6,142 bases of DNA from an uncultured Opitutaceae bacterium (GTDB taxonomy: Bacteria; Verrucomicrobiota; Verrucomicrobiia; Opitutales; Opitutaceae): positions 1 through 6,142 of the forward strand of contig CAISJA010000486.1 in the NCBI GenBank assembly GCA_903885525.1, read 5' to 3'. Below, one piece after another: positions 1-5,269 of the stretch. Every line of letters begins with the position of its first letter. The first letter of the stretch is position 1. A program made the translations under genes and the position numbers. A model generated the notes under the pieces. It had not been told where the DNA came from and searched no databases. It worked only from the letters and a program-made list of their open reading frames with translations.

Positions 1-238
1 CACGCGTGATTCTTCCCGAGCAAAACCAGCTTTCGCACTAAAATCATCAATTACGCCGGCGCCCCGCCGACACCTTGCTCGCATTCCTATGCAAGCAGTT
101 GCATCGTCATATCCACTCCCTGTGGGACGGGACTGATTCTATTACATTATGTCCGGTGCGCGGAGGGCGGATCTGGATCCGGCTGCGGCCAGCGGGTGGC
201 AGCCCGGGGCGGGGGTGGGGCGTCGCCGCAGGCTGCGC
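1..238. other. Non-coding left edge
   Basis: No reading frame here has recognisable protein character. The stretch contains an AT-rich patch (about 131-152) in otherwise very GC-rich DNA. Read on the minus strand, this patch includes TAGAAT and TAATGT, which resemble -10 boxes, but no good -35 is seen. Further along the minus strand, AGGGAG (117-122) lies 5 nt before an ATG (108-110) that opens only a 7-codon frame, MTMQLLA, ending at 87. The stretch may be the 5' region of a minus-strand gene beyond the left edge, but that is inference. Confidence 0.5.
89..104. repeat. 16-bp palindrome ATGCAA-N4-TTGCAT
   Basis: Two perfect 6-bp arms, ATGCAA (89-94) and TTGCAT (99-104), flank GCAG. The size and symmetry would suit a dimeric regulator's operator. 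A 6-bp inverted repeat can also occur by chance, and no regulator can be linked to it. Confidence 0.25.
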
Positions 239-766
239 TCAGGGCTCCCTGGCCCGCGCCGGCTGCTGTCCGGGTTGGGGGCGGGGTGGCAGGAGGGCGC
301 GGATGGCGGCCAGCAGATCAGGCGCGGGGCAAGGTTGGGGGAGCAGGTGGGTCTGGCGTTCCTGGCCGGCGGCCGAGAGGTTGCCGATGCAGAGCAGGCC
401 GGTGGGGCGCCAGTGGGGTGAGGGCAGGAATCCCGGGCTGCTGTCAGCTGGAGAGGGAGTCTCGAGGCTGAGCAGCATGAGGACCACCTCGCCGGCGCAG
501 GTGGTGCGGGCGCGGCGGGCGGCCGGGCCGTCGGGGACGGCCAGGACCGGGTACTCTGCCGCCTGCAACAGCGAAGCGATTTGGTTGCGCCGGCCGGTAT
601 CGGGATCGATCACCAGAATCCATCCGGCAGGCGGAGGCGGGCGGGGGCTGGCTTGGGGCGGTTCTGCATCCGGCCCCGGGGCTGGGCCGACAGGCGGGTG
701 GCCTGGGCACTCCCGGAAAAGGGCGGGCGGGAGGGGAAGGCCGGACGGCGGACAGATCGCGGGCAT
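239..766 (-). CDS. Small protein with degenerate response-regulator receiver domain
   Basis: The frame encodes 175 residues. The first 47 are proline-rich and look disordered. The rest follows the order of a CheY-like receiver: beta1 WILVIDPD (49-56), helix 1 (57-71), beta2 PVLAVPDG (73-80), beta3 VVLMLLSLETP (94-104), beta4 near 122-128, beta5 THLLPQPC (139-146) and helix 5 LLAAIRALL (151-159). The acidic pair of the Mg site is partly kept (D54, D56). The phospho-acceptor Asp is replaced by Ser100, and the conserved Lys of the KP motif by Gln144. It is therefore unlikely to be phosphorylated in the usual way and may work as a pseudo-receiver, or may be decaying. The ATG at 766 is the only usual start codon after the in-frame stop at 839-841. 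No Shine-Dalgarno sequence precedes it. It is divergent from the HTH gene and has no output domain. Expression is unproven. Confidence 0.62.
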   Translation of the reverse strand: MPAICPPSGLPLPPALFRECPGHPPVGPAPGPDAEPPQASPRPPPPAGWILVIDPDTGRRNQIASLLQAAEYPVLAVPDGPAARRARTTCAGEVVLMLLSLETPSPADSSPGFLPSPHWRPTGLLCIGNLSAAGQERQTHLLPQPCPAPDLLAAIRALLPPRPQPGQQPARAREP

Positions 767-840
767 AGAAGAAGAGAGGAGGCAGTGAAACGGCCCTATT
801 CCGCTGCCGGCTGGAAAAACTGAGTGGTTGTTTTGTCGTT

Positions 841-896
841 ACACCAGCGATCAAGGGGTGTTCTGTCAAGACGATTCACCCTACGCTCGCTGGTGT
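841..896. promoter_or_regulatory. 56-bp interrupted dyad over HTH gene start; candidate operator
   Basis: Three nested inverted repeats share one axis at 868.5. The outer arms are ACACCAGCGA (841-850) and TCGCTGGTGT (887-896), a perfect 10 bp. The middle arms are GGGTG (856-860) and CACCC (877-881). The inner arms are GTC (865-867) and GAC (870-872). In all, 19 of 28 symmetric positions pair. The right arm covers the region just before the regulator's GTG start at 895. A perfect TTGACA lies near the axis on the minus strand (864-869), facing the receiver gene, although the best -10 (TGTAAC, 20-nt spacer) is spaced too widely. Autoregulation by the adjacent HTH protein is the simplest reading, but it is inference. 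Confidence 0.55.
882..887 (+). promoter_or_regulatory. Candidate -10 box TACGCT, leaderless arrangement
   Basis: TACGCT fits the TANNNT form and ends 7 nt before the GTG start of the HTH gene, where transcription would begin at or near the start codon. No Shine-Dalgarno sequence lies in between, which suits a leaderless transcript. No convincing -35 is seen 16-18 nt upstream. The box overlaps the first base of the right arm of the dyad, so a bound protein would block it. Confidence 0.35.
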
Positions 897-1230
897 GCCC
901 CACCCCACCAATCTTTCCCAGCGTTTGCGCTGCCTGCGCAGCAGGTGTGGGTACACCCAGGAGCAGTTCGCCGAGCAGGCGGGGTTGAGTTACAAATTCT
1001 ACCAGCAGATCGAGTCCGGCCGGAAAAAACAGATCTGGCTCGAAACGGTGAAACGTCTTGCGGCTGGGTTTGGCTTGGAGGCCTGGCAATTGCTGGCACC
1101 TGAGGAGCCGGAGCCCGGCGCGGCGGTGGCGGAGCCGGCGGCGCAGTATCGGACGGGGACCGGCGCGACCAAGAAGGCAAAGAAGCCGAAGAAAGCGCGG
1201 AAGGCCGGCGCGGCGAAGCGGGGGCGGTGA
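895..1230 (+). CDS. Xre-family HTH transcriptional regulator with lysine-rich tail
   Basis: The gene encodes 111 residues. Residues 7-67 form a cro/C1-type five-helix DNA-binding domain: helix 1 LSQRLRCLRSR, helix 2 from TQEQFAEQAG (21-30), recognition helix LSYKFYQQIESG (31-42) and helix 4 LETVKRLAAGFG (49-60). A Glu/Pro/Ala linker follows (69-83). A basic tail (93-111), with repeated KKA/KKP units, ends in KRGR and resembles histone H1-like or AlgP-like tails that bind DNA without sequence preference. The GTG at 895 is the only usual start near the domain. No ribosome-binding site precedes it, and the start lies inside a large dyad. There is no ligand or dimerisation domain, so the HTH domain probably dimerises by itself. 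Regulation of its own gene and of the divergent receiver gene is likely by position. The true targets are unknown. Confidence 0.85.
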   Translation: MPHPTNLSQRLRCLRSRCGYTQEQFAEQAGLSYKFYQQIESGRKKQIWLETVKRLAAGFGLEAWQLLAPEEPEPGAAVAEPAAQYRTGTGATKKAKKPKKARKAGAAKRGR

Positions 1231-1373
1231 AGGTGCGGGGCAGGTCTCCCAGCCAGGAGCGCCTCGGGCGCGATTCCCGCCGCGGCGGGCCGGCATGGTC
1301 CGGGGTGCCGTTGGGGCAACCGTCCGGAGTCTTCGGCCCTGCGGTGAAAGCCAGGGGAGCTATCCGGCATCGC
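1231..1373. other. Convergent spacer with small palindromes
   Basis: No gene is seen between the HTH stop and the pfp terminator. The spacer holds GCGCC-TCG-GGCGC (1259-1271) and a perfect 14-bp palindrome, CCCGCCGCGGCGGG (1276-1289). Neither is followed by a T-run on the plus strand, so no intrinsic terminator for the HTH gene can be named. Such GC palindromes are easily formed in DNA of this composition. Confidence 0.4.
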
Positions 1374-1403
1374 AAAAAAAGAGCCGGTCGCGGGGACCGG
1401 CTC
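1374..1403 (-). terminator. Intrinsic terminator of pfp
   Basis: Read on the minus strand, a perfect 9-bp stem GAGCCGGTC/GACCGGCTC with a 5-nt loop is followed directly by seven T. It begins 23 bases after the pfp stop codon. There is no T-run on the other side, so it acts only on minus-strand transcription. Confidence 0.92.
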
Positions 1404-1426
1404 CGGAAAGCGAGACTGGGTTCGGC

Positions 1427-2677
1427 TCAGGACTCGTAGCCGGGGAGGGTCTTGTCGACGCTCTCCTTGGCCAGGCGGCTGTAGACGGGCAGGCCGGTGT
1501 CGTAGGTCAGCGCGACCTCGCCTTGGATGAGCGGGGTGGCGTAGCGGTAGAACTGGAAATTCATGCTCACGCCGTCTTCGTTGACCCACTCTGGCGGCAG
1601 TTTCTTGAGATTGCCGGTCAGCTCGGCCAGGGAGGTGAGGCCGGTCTCGCAAGTGTAGTGCTCGCTATCGCCGCGGACGAGGGTCACCAGTTTTCCCGAC
1701 TCGCCGTTGACGGCGGCCTTGACGGCGGCCTGGCCGGCGAGGAAGGCCTCGTCGGCATCGGTCTTGGAAACGAGATGGGCGGCGGCGCGCTGGGCGACAC
1801 CGAGGCGTGCGACGCGGACCTTGGCGCCGACCTGGGTCTCGACGATCTCGCGGAGGTGGTCGCCCACGCCGCCAAACTGGGCGGCGCCGGCGACCTCGCC
1901 GGTCTCGACGGCGACGTAGTTGCCATCCTTGTCGACCAGGCCTTCGCCCACGACGACGACGCAGTGTTTCTCGCGTTTGAGGATGCGGCGGACGTCCTCG
2001 GCGAATTTCTCGCCGGAGAAGGCCACTTCGGGGACATAGACGAGGTGCGGGGGATCGTTCGGGTGATCGCGGCGCTTGGCGAGGGTGGCGGCGGCGGCGA
2101 GCCAGCCGGTGTTGCGGCCCATGACCTCGACGATCGTGACGATGTCGTGGAGGCTGGTGGCGTCGGCGTCGATCGAGAGCTCGCGGACGGTGGTGGCGAT
2201 GAACTTGGCGGCGCTGCCGTAGCCGGGGCAGTGGTCGGTCACCGGGACATCGTTGTCGATGGACTTGGGGATGCCGATGACGCGGAGCTCGTAGCCGGCG
2301 GCGCGGGCGGTCTCGGCGAGTTTGACGGCGGTTTCCTGAGAATCGGCGTCGCCGATGTGGAAGTAGTACCTGATCTGGTGGGCCTTGAAGACCTCAAGGG
2401 CGCGGTCGAAATCGGCGGGTTTCTTCAACTTGGCGCGGCAGCTGCCGAGGGCGGCGCCGGGCGTCGTGCGGAGACCACGGATGGCCTGCTGCGACTCGGC
2501 GGCAAGGTCGACCAGATCCTCATTGAGGATGCCGGCCACGCCGTTGAGGGCGCCGTAGACTTCCTCGATGCAGCTGTGATTGAGGGCCTCAGAGACAATG
2601 CCGGCAACGCTGGCATTGATGACGGCGGTGGGGCCGCCGCTCTGGCCGATGAGACAGTTTCCTGCGAGTTCTGCCAT
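1427..2677 (-). CDS. pfp: Pyrophosphate-dependent phosphofructokinase
   Basis: The product is a cytoplasmic enzyme of 416 residues that interconverts fructose 6-phosphate and fructose 1,6-bisphosphate with PPi/Pi, a reversible glycolytic step. Visible PFK-family motifs are the N-terminal loop GQSGGPTAVIN (11-21), PKSIDND (137-143, catalytic Asp pair; Lys138 is typical of PPi users), PGYGSAAKF (151-159), MGRNTGW (186-192, sugar phosphate) and PE (216-217). The nucleotide/PPi motif reads GDADS (109-113). Asp112 sits at the position that is Gly in ATP enzymes and Asp in PPi enzymes, which supports PPi use. However, the residue before it is Ala where Asp or Asn is usual, and the second Gly is Asp. 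The ATG at 2677 fits the family's N-terminus. An upstream in-frame TTG at 2752 would add 25 unlikely residues. No Shine-Dalgarno sequence is seen. The gene has its own terminator and converges on the HTH gene. Confidence 0.93.
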   Translation of the reverse strand: MAELAGNCLIGQSGGPTAVINASVAGIVSEALNHSCIEEVYGALNGVAGILNEDLVDLAAESQQAIRGLRTTPGAALGSCRAKLKKPADFDRALEVFKAHQIRYYFHIGDADSQETAVKLAETARAAGYELRVIGIPKSIDNDVPVTDHCPGYGSAAKFIATTVRELSIDADATSLHDIVTIVEVMGRNTGWLAAAATLAKRRDHPNDPPHLVYVPEVAFSGEKFAEDVRRILKREKHCVVVVGEGLVDKDGNYVAVETGEVAGAAQFGGVGDHLREIVETQVGAKVRVARLGVAQRAAAHLVSKTDADEAFLAGQAAVKAAVNGESGKLVTLVRGDSEHYTCETGLTSLAELTGNLKKLPPEWVNEDGVSMNFQFYRYATPLIQGEVALTYDTGLPVYSRLAKESVDKTLPGYES

Positions 2678-2723
2678 GGGATGTGTGGTGTTGAAATCTG
2701 TTAAAGAAACGAACGGAAGGTTG

Positions 2724-2794
2724 AAAAAAAGGCGGGCGGCGGGAGCTGGCAAACCAAATCGCCTCCCGGGCCGGAATTCGCCGCGCCGCCGGCC
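2724..2794 (-). terminator. Possible terminator of purB
   Basis: On the minus strand, GGCCGGCGGC (2785-2794) can pair with GCCGCCCGCC (2731-2740) with one mismatch. A second stem, GGGAG/CTCCC (2763-2767 with 2741-2745), lies inside, and seven T (2724-2730) follow at once. The long interior makes it less certain than the pfp terminator. It ends 46 bases before the pfp start, so the pfp promoter must lie within or just after it. Confidence 0.4.
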
Positions 2795-2911
2795 TCGGTG
2801 GCAGCGGGGCCGGACTTGCGGGCGACCGGCCGGAGGCTGGGGAAGGCCGGCCCGGTCCGGGTGCTGATGCGGTGCGCTTTCGTAGGATCGCTGGGAGCCG
2901 ATCCGCCTTGC

Positions 2912-4351
2912 TTACAGCAGCTTGCCCGGACGGTAGCCGGCGGCACCCTTGTGCCGGCGCACGACCGTCTGAGCAGTGGCCACAAATTCGTCGACCTGAT
3001 GCGGGGCGGCGCCCACGAAACGGGTGCTCTCGCCCAGAATGTCCTTCAGGGCCTGGCGGCTGAGGCCGACGCGGCGATCCCCGGCGAGGCGGCCGAGCAG
3101 GTCGGCGTCGCCCCCGGAGCGGAGGGCTTGGGCGGCGGCGAGGGCGTGCTCCTTGATGGCCTCATGGGCGGTCTCGCGGCCGGCGCCCTGCTTCACGGCC
3201 TCCATCAGGATCGTGGTGGTGGCGAGGAACGGCAGGTTGCGCTCGTTTTCGGCGGCGAGGGCGGCGGGGAAGACCTCCATCTGGCGCAGGACGGTCAGGT
3301 AGGTTTCAAACAGGCCGTCGAGGGCGAAGAAGGCGTCGGGCAGGGCGACGCGGCGCACGACGGAGCAGGAGACGTCGCCTTCGTTCCACTGGTGGCCGGC
3401 GAGGCCGGCGGCCATGGTGACGTAGCCGGAAAGAATGGTGGAGAAGCCGCAAATGCGCTCGCAGTTGCGGGCGTTGACCTTGTGCGGCATGGCGGAGGAG
3501 CCGACCTGCCCCGCTTGGAAGCCCTCGGTGAGCAGGCCCGCGCCGGCCATGAGGCGGAGGGTAGTGGCGCAGCTGGCCGCGGCGGCACCGGCCTGGTGCA
3601 GGGCGCTGACCACGTCGAAATCGAGGCTGCGGGGATAGACCTGGCCGACGGCGGCGAGCGAGGCCTTGAAGCCGAGGTGCCGGAGGATGCGGCGCTCTAG
3701 CCGGGCGACCTTCTTGGCGTCGCCCCCGAGGAGGGTGAGCTGGTCGAGCTGGGTGCCGACGGCGCCCTTGAGGCCGCGGACCGGGTAGCGGGCGGCGAGG
3801 TCGTCGAGCCGGCCGGTGGCCAGCAGGAGTTCCTGGCCGAACATGGCGAGGCGTTTGCCGAGGGTGGTGGGCTGGGCCGGCACATTGTGGGTGCGGCCGG
3901 TGAGCATGAGATCGCGGTGCTCGGCGGCGCGTTGTGCGAGCAGGGCCAGGGCGGCGGCGGCCTTGAAGCGGATAAGAGCCAAGGCGCGGCCCACCTGGAG
4001 CTGTTCGACGTTTTCGGTCAGGTCGCGGCTGGTGAGCCCGAGGTGGATGAACTGCCGCCGGGCCAGGCCGGAAAATTCCTCGATGCGCGCCTTCACGTCA
4101 TGGAGCGTGGTGCGTTCGCGCTCCTTGATGCGGGCGACATCGACCTGGGGACGGACGCGCTCGTAGTCCTTGATCGCCTCGGCCGGGATGGCGACGCCGA
4201 GGTCGCGCTGGGCCTTCATCACCGCGAGCCAGAAGTCGCGTTCGAGCAGGATGCGCCCGTGGGCCGACCAGATATCCCGCATGGCTGGAGAGGCATAGCG
4301 CTCAGCCAGCACGTTGGGGATCGGTTCGGCGGGGATGGCGGACGAGGACAT
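2912..4351 (-). CDS. purB: Adenylosuccinate lyase
   Basis: The product is a cytoplasmic enzyme of 479 residues in the fumarase/aspartase superfamily. It removes fumarate from SAICAR and from adenylosuccinate, so it acts twice in purine synthesis. Visible motifs are RYAS (18-21), TSRDLTEN (107-114), TGRTHNVPAQPTTLGKR (151-167, with His155 as the conserved catalytic His) and the signature loop GSSAMPHKVNAR (294-305, with the catalytic Ser at 295/296). The loop reads KVNAR rather than the common KRNP, a variant also known in other lineages. Length is near the upper end for bacterial forms. The ATG at 4351 is preferred over the in-frame ATG at 4420, because the 23 extra residues lack family character and that ATG lies inside a 27-bp inverted repeat. 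No Shine-Dalgarno sequence is seen at either start. The upstream gap holds two inverted repeats that may be operators. Confidence 0.95.
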   Translation of the reverse strand: MSSSAIPAEPIPNVLAERYASPAMRDIWSAHGRILLERDFWLAVMKAQRDLGVAIPAEAIKDYERVRPQVDVARIKERERTTLHDVKARIEEFSGLARRQFIHLGLTSRDLTENVEQLQVGRALALIRFKAAAALALLAQRAAEHRDLMLTGRTHNVPAQPTTLGKRLAMFGQELLLATGRLDDLAARYPVRGLKGAVGTQLDQLTLLGGDAKKVARLERRILRHLGFKASLAAVGQVYPRSLDFDVVSALHQAGAAAASCATTLRLMAGAGLLTEGFQAGQVGSSAMPHKVNARNCERICGFSTILSGYVTMAAGLAGHQWNEGDVSCSVVRRVALPDAFFALDGLFETYLTVLRQMEVFPAALAAENERNLPFLATTTILMEAVKQGAGRETAHEAIKEHALAAAQALRSGGDADLLGRLAGDRRVGLSRQALKDILGESTRFVGAAPHQVDEFVATAQTVVRRHKGAAGYRPGKLL

Positions 4352-4384
4352 GGTGCGCGCAACCGATAAAAGAGGCGGCGGGCC

Positions 4385-4397
4385 TTGCCAATGGCAA
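4385..4397. repeat. 13-bp palindrome TTGCCA-A-TGGCAA upstream of purB
   Basis: The arms are perfect 6-bp inverted repeats around a single central base, in the purB 5' region 33 bases before the start codon. It could be an operator or could pair in the mRNA leader. It does not match the known enterobacterial PurR box. Confidence 0.35.
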
Positions 4398-4410
4398 ATC
4401 GGCCGCGGGG

Positions 4411-4437
4411 AACTTGTCATCTATTCTATGACAAGTT
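4411..4437. promoter_or_regulatory. 27-bp inverted repeat in purB promoter region; candidate operator
   Basis: Perfect 10-bp arms, AACTTGTCAT (4411-4420) and ATGACAAGTT (4428-4437), flank the 7-nt spacer CTATTCT. Beyond one G/T mismatch, a further GG/CC pair extends the symmetry to 4408-4440. On the minus strand the spacer region reads TAGAAT (4422-4427), a good -10 box that would start transcription about 60-65 bases before the purB ATG. No clear -35 is seen. The repeat is AT-rich in GC-rich surroundings, so it is unlikely to be chance. Control of purB is inferred from position. Confidence 0.5.
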
Positions 4438-4472
4438 TCCGGAGAGGCTGGACGGGCGGCGGGAGGGGCAAC

Positions 4473-4510
4473 GTGCTCGCCGGGGGGTGGTGTGCTCGCC
4501 GGGGGTGGGC
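4473..4510. repeat. Two-copy 19-bp tandem duplication in G-rich tract
   Basis: GTGCTCGCCGGGGG occurs at 4473-4486 and again at 4492-4505, giving a 19-bp period with small differences at the unit ends. It lies in a stretch (about 4449-4543) with many GGG runs on the plus strand. These might form G-quadruplexes, but no gene or known element is seen. Confidence 0.6.
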
Positions 4511-4544
4511 GGAGGGTGGCGGAGCGCCGGTGGCGCGGGGGGGT

Positions 4545-4552
4545 GCCGGACT
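4545..4552. repeat. Left direct repeat GCCGGACT (target-site duplication)
   Basis: This 8-bp sequence is repeated exactly at 4651-4658. The two copies directly abut the outer ends of the 98-bp element between them, as expected for a transposition target-site duplication. Confidence 0.65.
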
Positions 4553-4650
4553 CCAAGGTCTTTTGTTTTGGCCTGGCCGTCAGAGAAGGCCGGGCTTTGC
4601 GCCCTCGTGATCATGCAGAGGGAACGATGCCTCAAAACAAAAGACCGTGG
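4553..4650. mobile_element. 98-bp MITE-like element
   Basis: The ends are 18-bp inverted repeats: CCAAGGTCTTTTGTTTTG at 4553-4570, and on the opposite strand CCACGGTCTTTTGTTTTG at 4650-4633. They match at 17 of 18 positions. Exact 8-bp direct repeats GCCGGACT abut both ends. The 62-bp interior codes for nothing and holds an 8-bp hairpin (4571-4578 with 4588-4595). This is the structure of a non-autonomous miniature transposable element. Several IS families make 8-bp duplications (for example IS66, IS256, ISL3 and IS1595), but no parent can be named. The right duplication starts at the last base of the ppnP stop codon, so the stop stayed intact. As RNA, the ends could form a long hairpin after ppnP that stabilises or terminates the transcript. 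Confidence 0.65.
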
Positions 4651-4658
4651 GCCGGACT
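4651..4658. repeat. Right direct repeat GCCGGACT (target-site duplication)
   Basis: This is an exact copy of 4545-4552, abutting the right end of the 98-bp element. Its last base, 4658, is the final base of the ppnP stop codon on the minus strand. Confidence 0.65.
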
Positions 4659-4984
4659 CAGAGGAACGAGCAGATGTATTCGCAGAGGCCGGCGGCGACG
4701 GTGATGGTGAAGCCGGACTGGCCCGGGACGTCGAAGGAGCGGCCGGCGGCATAGTCGGTGGTGGCGGCGTCGCCGTCGAGCTGCACCTGGCAGGAGCCGG
4801 CGACGATCTCCATGCGCTCCGGGGCCCCGGTGCCGAAGTGGTAGGTGCCGGGATAGATCAGCCCGAGGGTCTTCTTGGTGTCGTCGGGGAAGAGGACGGT
4901 GTGGCTGACGACCTTGCCGTCGAAATAGACATTGGCTTTGGTGTGGACGGTGACGCCGGAGAACAGGGTGGGCAGGGAGCTCAT
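4658..4984 (-). CDS. ppnP: Pyrimidine/purine nucleoside phosphorylase PpnP
   Basis: The product is a small cytoplasmic single-domain cupin protein of 108 residues, of the family first known as DUF1255/YaiE (94 residues in E. coli). It splits nucleosides with phosphate into free base and ribose 1-phosphate, with broad purine and pyrimidine range. The sequence follows the family throughout: an N-terminal part with VYFDGKVVSHTV (19-30), GTYHFGTGAPERMEIVAGS (46-64), the family hallmark FDVPGQSGF (84-92) and an ending in CEYICSFL (101-108). The ATG at 4984 gives a length close to the family's. No Shine-Dalgarno sequence precedes it. The next minus-strand gene is purB, also of purine metabolism, but a 306-base gap with its own signals argues against one operon. 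Salvage or nucleoside balance is the likely role. Confidence 0.92.
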   Translation of the reverse strand: MSSLPTLFSGVTVHTKANVYFDGKVVSHTVLFPDDTKKTLGLIYPGTYHFGTGAPERMEIVAGSCQVQLDGDAATTDYAAGRSFDVPGQSGFTITVAAGLCEYICSFL

Positions 4985-4991
4985 GGCGGGA

Positions 4992-5021
4992 AGCGTGGCG
5001 GGGGGAAGTCCAGCGGGGCAA
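4992..5021 (-). promoter_or_regulatory. Candidate ppnP promoter
   Basis: On the minus strand, TTGCCC (5016-5021), an 18-nt spacer and CACGCT (4992-4997) stand 7 nt before the ATG. This is the same distance and nearly the same -10 box as for the HTH gene, and would also give a leaderless transcript. The -10 match to consensus is poor, so confidence is low. Confidence 0.25.
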
Positions 5022-5244
5022 GCCGGGGGGAGGTTATGACGGGGTTGGCCGGGAAGCGGCCGGAGTCATCCCAAACCGAGTGCGGCACTGGCGCGACCGA
5101 GGTGGAGAGAGGATGAAGCTGCGCCGAGCCGCGCAAGAACGCGGGGTGGGAAGGCAGATTTGCCGGACGGAAGAGGCGCGGGCCCTGCGGGGTGGGGCAC
5201 TGCCGCGCCTGACTCGGGATCGGCTGGCTGGCCTCTGCGCGCGG

Positions 5245-5269
5245 AACCGGCCGGGCGGCTGCGGCCGTT
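5245..5269 (-). other. Hairpin directly after holA stop
   Basis: On the minus strand, AACGGCCG (5262-5269) can pair with CGGCCGGTT (5245-5253), leaving one bulged base and an 8-nt loop. No T-run follows, so it is not a typical intrinsic terminator. It may still slow RNA polymerase or protect the mRNA end. The rest of the gap up to ppnP (4985-5244) shows no gene. Confidence 0.3.

Noticed and set aside
75..788. 237-codon plus-strand frame opposite the receiver gene
   Set aside because: The translation is Gly/Arg/Trp-rich low-complexity sequence typical of the antisense of GC-rich coding DNA. The minus strand shows a real fold pattern.
777..823. AGGAGG followed by a 12-codon GTG frame on the plus strand
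   Set aside because: The spacing of 2 nt is too short for a working ribosome site, and the frame shows no leader-peptide features.
1058..2704. 548-codon plus-strand frame opposite pfp
   Set aside because: It is antisense to a clear pfp gene, and its Gly/Asp/Val-rich translation has no family motifs. Long antisense frames are common at this GC content.
2678..2752. Upstream TTG start for pfp
   Set aside because: The added 25 residues precede the conserved N-terminus, and the region overlaps the possible purB terminator and T-run.
2798..3700. 300-codon plus-strand frame opposite purB
   Set aside because: Antisense shadow of purB with no recognisable domain. The same holds for 3887-4369.
4352..4420. 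Upstream ATG start for purB
   Set aside because: The ATG lies inside the 27-bp inverted repeat next to a -10-like box, and the extra residues have no family character.
4571..4600. Intrinsic terminator within the MITE-like element
   Set aside because: The 8-bp hairpin is followed only by TTT on the plus strand, which has no upstream plus-strand gene to end. On the minus strand it is followed by CAAAAC.
4385..5116. 243-codon plus-strand frame across the purB-ppnP gap and ppnP
   Set aside because: It runs through the MITE-like element and antisense to ppnP, with no domain character.
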